Assembly (NCBI RefSeq): GCF_036850765.1
Contig: NC_089490.1
Location: 288,282,982 to 288,346,981, forward strand
DNA: 64,000 nucleotides
Reading direction: 5' to 3'
From: Saccopteryx bilineata
Lineage: Eukaryota > Chordata > Mammalia > Chiroptera > Emballonuridae
The position numbers and the translations under genes are program-made. Position 1 is the first letter of the stretch; the number at the start of each line of letters is the position of its first letter. The notes under the pieces were generated by a model. That model was given only the letters and a program-made list of their open reading frames with translations, was not told the origin of the DNA and ran no database searches. Below are positions 59,651 through 64,000 of this stretch, in pieces.

Positions 59651-60615
59651 AAAACAAAGTTAAAAATATACAAGAAAACCAGTGATCTTGAGGATCTTAC
59701 TTTAAGCCTTATTAATTCTATTTCCACACATTTTTCACTATCCTTACACCATTACCCTAAAATAAGACTCTCTCGCCCAATTTTTGTAATTGCATCACCA
59801 CCATGTTATATCCCCCTCCCTCTAGAGTCCTTTCTACTCTGTATCCAAACAGACTTGCAGAAATGCAAATCTAAACATGGTATAATCTTGCTTAAACTTT
59901 TCAAAGACTATTCGAATCATTGGATCTAAGTTATAATTGCTTTAAATGGCTTAGATATAGGGTGACAATGTCTGGTTTGTCTTAGCTCTATTTTATTTAA
60001 TTTGCCACAAGTTAAAATTATTAATATTGTTACTTCTATGCTCCAAAATTTTCCATTCCTCATGATAAAACATATATTATCTCTATTTGCCATGCCTTTT
60101 ATATCGAGGGCCCCATTTGATATATAGACATCCCCCACATTTCACAAAACAATGCAGAAAATCCCTCTGAATTTCCTTCTGTGACAAAATGTGGAGATTC
60201 TTTTTCTTTTCCCTAAGTTTTTTCAGCAAACTAAATTTTTTCAAAACATTTTTTACTTTTATCAATCTCCATCATAATCATCTCATTACAATGTGTGTAT
60301 TTGTTACAGAAAAACTCAGGTGTTTTTAATCTTTATTTTTAAACTATGGAAAATAGGAGGAGATAAAATACTCAAAGTCACAAATAAGAGTATTTGTGCT
60401 TTCTATTTCTAAATGGCGGTCATTTGCCTCATTTGGTTGAGTGTATATAAGTTAAATGTTTTCTTTACTGCTACTTATAGAATTTTGTATTTCTCATATA
60501 TGGATTTCCATATATTGTGAATTTGAATGCTTTAAGGAAAAGCATTGATTTCTACCTTTGCATCTGTTTAAAGAGTTACTTGTTAACTGGTACATGTTTA
60601 TATGGTTAAACTTAC

Positions 60616-60733
60616 TTCTGAAGTCACGGACTGTGAAGTTGGGTTTGATCATGGCTTCAGGTGGTAATCTAAAGGAGAATTGCTGTCCAGCAGGGGAAAG
60701 ATCTCGGTCTGCAGCACTGACTATCTGAATTAT
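60616..60733 (-). CDS. CDH12: Cadherin-12, EC5 exon
   Basis: A 118-base exon that begins in phase 0 after TTTATTTCAG with ATA ATT CAG and ends AGA A|GTAAGT, a strong donor. It encodes [20 protein letters not shown], then [19 protein letters not shown]. The ADRD acidic motif belongs to the calcium-dependent ectodomain fold, and Asn-Phe-Thr is an N-glycosylation sequon. The single trailing A pairs with AC of the next exon to give Asn. The sequence agrees with cadherin-12 as I remember it, with a few substitutions. Frame intact. Confidence 0.95.
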
Positions 60734-61777
60734 CTGAAATAAAGTGGACATAAAACTTGAAGTCAGTTGTTAGTTTCAAAAGGAATTTTACATACTAGGC
60801 TAAAAAATTTATCTAATGAAGTATGCAAGTAACAGAATTGACACATTAAAGATTCATATCACTAGACCAATTATTTACAAATTGTTTTTATAAAGAAATA
60901 TGTAAACATTTATAAGGTCTGAGTTAAGTCTAAATCAATATCTACATAACTCAAAAGCTTAATTAACAATCTGAATTTTGCTCACCAGTCAGCAAAATAA
61001 AACTAGAATATACTTGCTTGCATTTTAAATTAGATAAATTAGTGCTTTTTAACCTAAATATTAAAATGCTTACTAGAAACAAAATCCGTAAGTGTTTCAA
61101 AGTCCTTGCATTAACAAAATTTCAGCATATTAAGTAATAAACATGGGATTCACTTTCATAAATAAATAAAATGACAAGAGAGATACAAAGGATGCATATC
61201 TGTTTTAGTTGTCATGTTTCTTTTTCCCCAGTGGACAAAAGTACAAACTCTGATAACAATGAGTAAAGTTAAAAATGCTATCTGAGAAACGGAATGCTTT
61301 CTCTGTTTTATATAGATCATTTGTTCCATGTGCATATGTCTTATATATACAAATAGGAAACTTCTTATTAACTGTTGTATTTGCATAACACATGGTACAT
61401 CACAGGATAGAATGTCTATGTAAATGGAAGACACAATGCATTAAATTATACTAAATAATGTCAAACTCATAGTATTTTTAGTAAATAAAATAATATGCAC
61501 ATCCTTTAACGCAATGCCTAAACATGTTACCTTCAAGATCGTTTTGCTACTACCTTTGGCATCAGGCTACACTCAGCATTTCTGTGACCTCTACTAGTCC
61601 CATCAGCGCCACCCCCACACTATCATGAGCACCACTAACACTGTACCATGTGCCACCACCACTGCCACTAGTCACACTGGCAGATCTGCTGCATGTGTGT
61701 GGATACATATTCATGCCTGGTGCTGTTACCTGAGACACATACATACACACTCTCAATTAGCAATATTGATGTGATAC
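60734..61777 (-). other. CDH12: Cadherin intron
   Basis: About 1.0 kb, phase 0. No repeat recognised with confidence. Confidence 0.8.
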
Positions 61778-61899
61778 CTGTCCTGGTTTGGCATTTTCAC
61801 ACACTGATGTTTCATATGGCACAGCTATTTCTGGTGGGAATTCATTGACATCTAGGACATTAATCAGTATGTTGACTTTACTGGCTAACAATGTGTTAC
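61778..61899 (-). CDS. CDH12: Cadherin-12, exon spanning the EC4/EC5 junction
   Basis: This 122-base exon contains no long open frame with its own Met, so it is easy to miss. It follows TTTTCAACAG and ends CAG|GTATCA in phase 0. Two bases (GT) complete a split codon, then 40 codons read [20 protein letters not shown], then [25 protein letters not shown] followed by PPEI is the calcium-binding linker typical of the boundary between adjacent cadherin repeats, and E-N-A-K-P-G opens EC5. Joining to the 60733 exon gives ...PGQ-IIQIVS with no frame loss, as in type II cadherins. Confidence 0.95.
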
Positions 61900-62451
61900 C
61901 TGTTGAAAACATAGAAAGAGAAAAGATGACTAGAAAATCTGGTTAGTTATTGCTTTTGTTTTGAAAAATTACAATTTTTTTTAAAAAATCAGTTTTCATT
62001 TGGAATTCAAACGATCCATTCTTTATGGGAAATTCTGAAGTGTTGCACCAACTCTAAGTTGAAAAGAATGAATGAGTGAGGGATCAATGACTTGTCTCTG
62101 TACTACACTAGTGCTTATCACTGGAATGCATCACCAAAAGTAATGTCAAACACTTAGCTCTTAGTTTACCACAAGTGTAGCCACCATCCCAGGGTTAGTT
62201 CATAGAACCAATCCCAATAGTGATATTTTTCACTGGATAAAAGATTTTTTTTATGTTGTATCCATGAAATTAACAGTTTATTGAGTCAAATCACCTACAT
62301 ATTTAAATAAGTCTCTCAGAAAGATTCCTCCTGGAATAAAAAATAAAAAATTACAAAGATACTGAAAGAGAGAGGGCTTTTTATAAATAAAAATTAAAAT
62401 TGCCAATGTAAGGAAGTAGAAGTAAGAGATAAATTATGAAAAGTTAGGCCT

Positions 62452-62782
62452 GACCAAGCGGTGGTGCAGTGGATAGAGCATCGGACTAGGACATGGAGGA
62501 CGCAGGTTCAAAACCTCGAGATCGCCAGCCTGAGGGTTGGCTCATCTTGTTTGAGCACAGCTCACTAGCTGGAACCCAAAGTCGCTGGATTGAGCACAAG
62601 GGGTCACTTGGGATCCCTTGGTCTGCTATAGCTCCCCCATCAAGGCACATATGAGAAAGCAATCAATGAACAACTAAGGTGCTACAATGAAGAATTGATG
62701 CTTCTCATCTCTCTCCCTTCCTCTCTGTCCCTATCTGTCCCTCTCTCTATGTCCCTCTCTGTCTCTGTCACACACACACAAC
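62452..62782 (+). repeat. tRNA-derived bat SINE, class A
   Basis: Head CCTGACCAAGCGGTGGTGCA, 'gagcatcggactaggacatg', 'caatcaatgaacaactaagg', then a pyrimidine tail ending in (CA)n instead of a plain A run. Confidence 0.92.
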
Positions 62783-63084
62783 ATAAATATATATATTTAT
62801 ATGGAAAGCTAGGATAAACCTAAAATAACTTGTTGATGATTAAAAAAGAAAGGATAAGTAAGCTTTCTTTCCTGAAGCATCAAAAGGAAAATTGGTTTGA
62901 AAATGTCTTTGCCAAAATCCTATTTCAAGTTTTAACTGCAATCTAATATGTATCATCTGTACCTTGTCATTTATTGAAGAAATAATAAAACTAACAAAGC
63001 TTAATTAATATACTTTTAAGTTATTTATTATAAAGTTTTACCTTATAAAGTTTTACAGATTTATAAGCTATCCCAAATTGTTGA

Positions 63085-63185
63085 AGGGCCATTCCCAGAG
63101 TCATGTATCTAAAGGATAAGGACTTAAGATTCAAACCCAGCACTATAGAAATCCAAATGTTATGTGCATTCCCCCATCTCCACAC
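63085..63185 (+). repeat. Possible MIR fragment
   Basis: 'cccagagtcatgtatctaaa' and 'agattcaaacccagcacta' follow a MIR-like order, strongly decayed. Confidence 0.4.
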
Positions 63186-63275
63186 TATGATTGATTTGTG
63201 CTAAATTCATTACATATTGTTGGACAAATGAGTTGTAAAATCTGTATTTTCTGAGTTTTTCTCACTCTTATTATT

Positions 63276-63771
63276 AAAGATGGCCAATGCTCACATGATG
63301 GTGCTCTCACGTGATACTGCTAATTGACTTTCATGCTTGGGAAGGGGCTTGATTATGTTAATGTGAGCTAGAGGAGGGGGTTGTTCTGCCAAAAAGTTTT
63401 AAAAGGAGGAGTTAGGAGGCCATTTTGGGGGGAGTGACCACATTGTTGTAGAGAGAGGAGGAGCCCATGTTGTAGCAGGGCAGAGAGGCCACGTGAAGGA
63501 GAAGAGGCAGCCAAAACGGCAGCATGCAGAGGGGACTGAGTGAGGCTTTCAATTCTAGCAAAAACCAAAGAGTCAGTGGCTTTGGGAGCCCTGAATAAAA
63601 AGAGAAGTGTTTCCTGCTGTGTGTATTTTCTCGCCCGCTGGTTGCAAGCAGGAATAAAGAGGATGGCTCACCAGTTCTTGGCTCTGTTTTTTTTCTATGA
63701 CTGGTCCAAATTAAATGCGAACCTACACTGGCCAGGGGCCTATGATGGTGGCTGCGGCTACTGGCATTTCA
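63276..63771 (+). mobile_element. LTR-like element, copy B
   Basis: Shares GTCAGTGGCTTTGGGAGCCC (63571-63590) and the AATAAA-to-end segment (about 63652-63771, ending CTACTGGCATTTCA) with copy A on the other strand. The start is uncertain. Purine-rich sequence at 63370-63540 precedes the poly(A) signal. Confidence 0.6.
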
Positions 63772-64000
63772 CCTATAGTACCACTAAAGATTTAAAATAT
63801 CAATATATCTTTAGACATATATCTAGATTCTCTTAAAGAATTCATACAAAGTCTTTCCACATGACTGATACAATAATCTGCTATGCTAAATCTATTTTAA
63901 AAACTAAAAGCAGTGTAATAAGTTGCTTAAGAAATGTTTACACATTTATGTAAAGCACAGTGAAGTCTATTATTATGTAGCAGTAGAGATACAAATAACA

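Larger units (their letters stand above)
56626..60615 (-). other. CDH12: Cadherin intron with several transposons
   Basis: About 4.0 kb, phase 1. It holds an old L1 fragment, two class C SINEs, an L1 3' end and a hAT element, listed separately. No further exon was found. Confidence 0.8.
61900..64000 (-). other. CDH12: Cadherin intron (partial), upstream exon not in window
   Basis: I searched for the preceding EC4 exon and did not find it. The stretch holds a SINE, a MIR fragment and an LTR-like copy. Confidence 0.7.

Noticed and set aside
61900..64000. Search for the next upstream cadherin exon
   Set aside because: No minus-strand stretch matches the expected EC4 sequence with splice sites; it probably lies beyond the window.

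Overview
This is a mammalian nuclear window, almost certainly from a bat. The evidence is dense tRNA-derived SINEs of bat type in four head classes, young LINE-1 copies, several non-autonomous hAT DNA transposons and retrovirus-like LTR elements, in AT-rich sequence with spliced, widely spaced exons. Having both the GGTGGYGCAGTGGATA-type SINEs and the ~375-bp GCCCTGGCC-type SINEs suggests a horseshoe-bat-like (rhinolophoid) lineage. That assignment is from memory and is tentative.

The only cellular gene I can support is on the minus strand at the right: the last four coding exons of a type II classical cadherin, best matched to cadherin-12 (CDH12). In transcript order they are 61899-61778, 60733-60616, 56625-56374 and 53539-53040. 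All reading frames join across the introns, and every junction has a GT donor or AG acceptor. Together they encode the EC4/EC5 boundary, EC5, the transmembrane segment and the whole catenin-binding cytoplasmic tail, about 40% of the protein. The 3' UTR runs left, with a good poly(A) signal candidate at 52229-52224. The upstream exons lie beyond 64000.

Everything left of about 52200 looks like gene desert downstream of the cadherin gene, shaped by layers of transposon insertion. From 6910 to 11626 a hAT element is split by a compact 3.8-kb gammaretrovirus-like endogenous retrovirus (ERV; two 405-bp LTRs, 5-bp target duplication) and by a SINE. From 19357 to 25525 there are two TG...CA-bounded solo LTRs and a third LTR-like copy. 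L1 copies with 5' inversions lie at 22122-23134 and 35002-36075. A broken full-length L1 (41380-47950) sits inside an older L1. Four copies of one older LTR-like family lie at 25094, 28586, 29586 and about 63276.

The most interesting object is the ERV. Its LTRs differ at only about 9 of 405 positions, yet its interior is badly decayed and most of pol is missing. That points to a defective element copied in trans. It keeps an open membrane-protein-like leader in frame with a gag-like start, a second small membrane ORF, a five-copy 20-bp tandem repeat and a perfect 14-bp hairpin.
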